The position numbers and the translations under genes were made by a program. The notes under the pieces were generated by a model. It made no database searches and was not told the origin of the DNA. It saw nothing but the letters and a program-made list of their open reading frames with translations. Below are positions 14,681-14,907 of a stretch of DNA of 14,907 nucleotides, piece after piece (position 1 is the stretch's first letter; each line of letters begins with the position of its first letter). This DNA is from Egerieimonas sp900552095 (lineage in GTDB: Bacteria; Bacillota; Clostridia; Lachnospirales; Lachnospiraceae), in contig CABREP010000055.1 in the NCBI GenBank assembly GCA_902469965.1, forward strand, positions 1 through 14,907, written 5' to 3'.

Positions 14681-14872
14681 TTTCGTTCGGATCTTTCATT
14701 TATATCGAAGTCACGACAACTATAGTACGGTCATTCCTAAGAACCTATCGGCTGCAGGTTAATAGAGAATTTACCAGTGCGAACACATAGTTGACCGGAG
14801 TTAGTAACTGCCTGCTTCGGTTATGTGAGTACCGATGAGATAATCGAAGAATTGATTAAGGAGGGAAGTAAC
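14681..14872 (+). promoter_or_regulatory. 192-nt rpsL-rpsG spacer, possible S7-type control element
   Basis: There is no gene here, and no terminator-like stem with a T-run. Several complementary segments occur: CAACTAT (14717-14723) with ATAGTTG (14787-14793), CGGTCA (14728-14733) with TGACCG (14792-14797), AACCT (14742-14746) with AGGTT (14756-14760), and TCGGT (14817-14821) with ACCGA (14831-14835). The first two pairings cross and share two bases, so they would be alternatives or a pseudoknot. In E. coli, ribosomal protein S7 represses translation by binding the rpsL-rpsG intercistronic RNA. This unusually long spacer may do the same job, but the resemblance is positional only. Confidence 0.45.
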
Positions 14873-14907
14873 GTGCCACGTAAAGGACATACTCAGAAAA
14901 GAGACGT
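14873..14907 (+). CDS. rpsG: 30S ribosomal protein S7, N-terminal start (partial)
   Basis: Only the first 11 codons are in the window: (M)PRKGHTQKRDV, which matches the start of Firmicutes S7 (PRKG then a basic segment). The GTG start at 14873 has AGGAGG (14859-14864) 8 nt upstream. S7 is a primary 16S rRNA-binding protein of the 30S head and the likely regulator of this operon. Position after rpsL supports the call. Confidence 0.92.
   Translation, partial: MPRKGHTQKRD

Noticed and set aside
14550..14762. Plus-strand open frame overlapping the end of rpsL and the spacer
   Set aside because: It reads rpsL out of frame and then the spacer, has no SD, and shows no protein-like composition past the rpsL end.

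Overview
The window looks like a Lachnospiraceae-type Clostridia (Firmicutes) chromosome. RpoB, RpoC and S12 are Firmicutes-like in sequence, Shine-Dalgarno (SD) sites are strong AGGAGG types, promoters are consensus sigma-A, and the accessory proteins (zinc-ribbon, YARHG, NADase-type glycan-binding, TPR) are of kinds common in gut Clostridia. The genus cannot be fixed from sequence reading alone. All genes lie on the + strand.

Layout: (1) 1-4189, the 3' end of rpoB and complete rpoC, ended by an intrinsic terminator at about 4232-4270. (2) 4303-5600, a near-consensus promoter driving a five-helix membrane protein with an N-terminal zinc ribbon and a 27-bp coding repeat, closed by a 13-bp-stem terminator. 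(3) 5626-14069, eight tightly packed genes with ATGA or short overlaps and gaps of 6-16 nt: a coiled-coil double zinc-ribbon protein; a Ser/Thr kinase with one membrane helix and a TPR tail; a 46-aa membrane microprotein; a zinc-ribbon/YARHG membrane protein; an FHA protein with a pseudo-receiver-like C-terminus; a double zinc-ribbon membrane protein; and two paralogous signal-anchored TPR proteins with different C-terminal modules, one a discoidin-like glycan-binding domain. (4) 14081-14907, a terminator, a consensus promoter, rpsL, a 192-nt structured-looking spacer and the start of rpsG.

The notable part is regions 2 and 3. Roughly 9.7 kb of apparent phospho-signalling and envelope genes separate rpoC from rpsL, which in many Firmicutes are adjacent or separated only by a small L7Ae-type gene. 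My working model (inference) is a membrane signalling complex. The kinase would phosphorylate partners on Thr and the FHA protein would read that mark. The zinc-ribbon/TM proteins would form a cytoplasmic docking layer, and the TPR, YARHG and glycan-binding modules would sense or bind envelope material outside. No PP2C-type phosphatase gene is present in the window. Each end of the region carries a terminator and a promoter, so it can be transcribed separately from rpoBC and from the rpsL operon.
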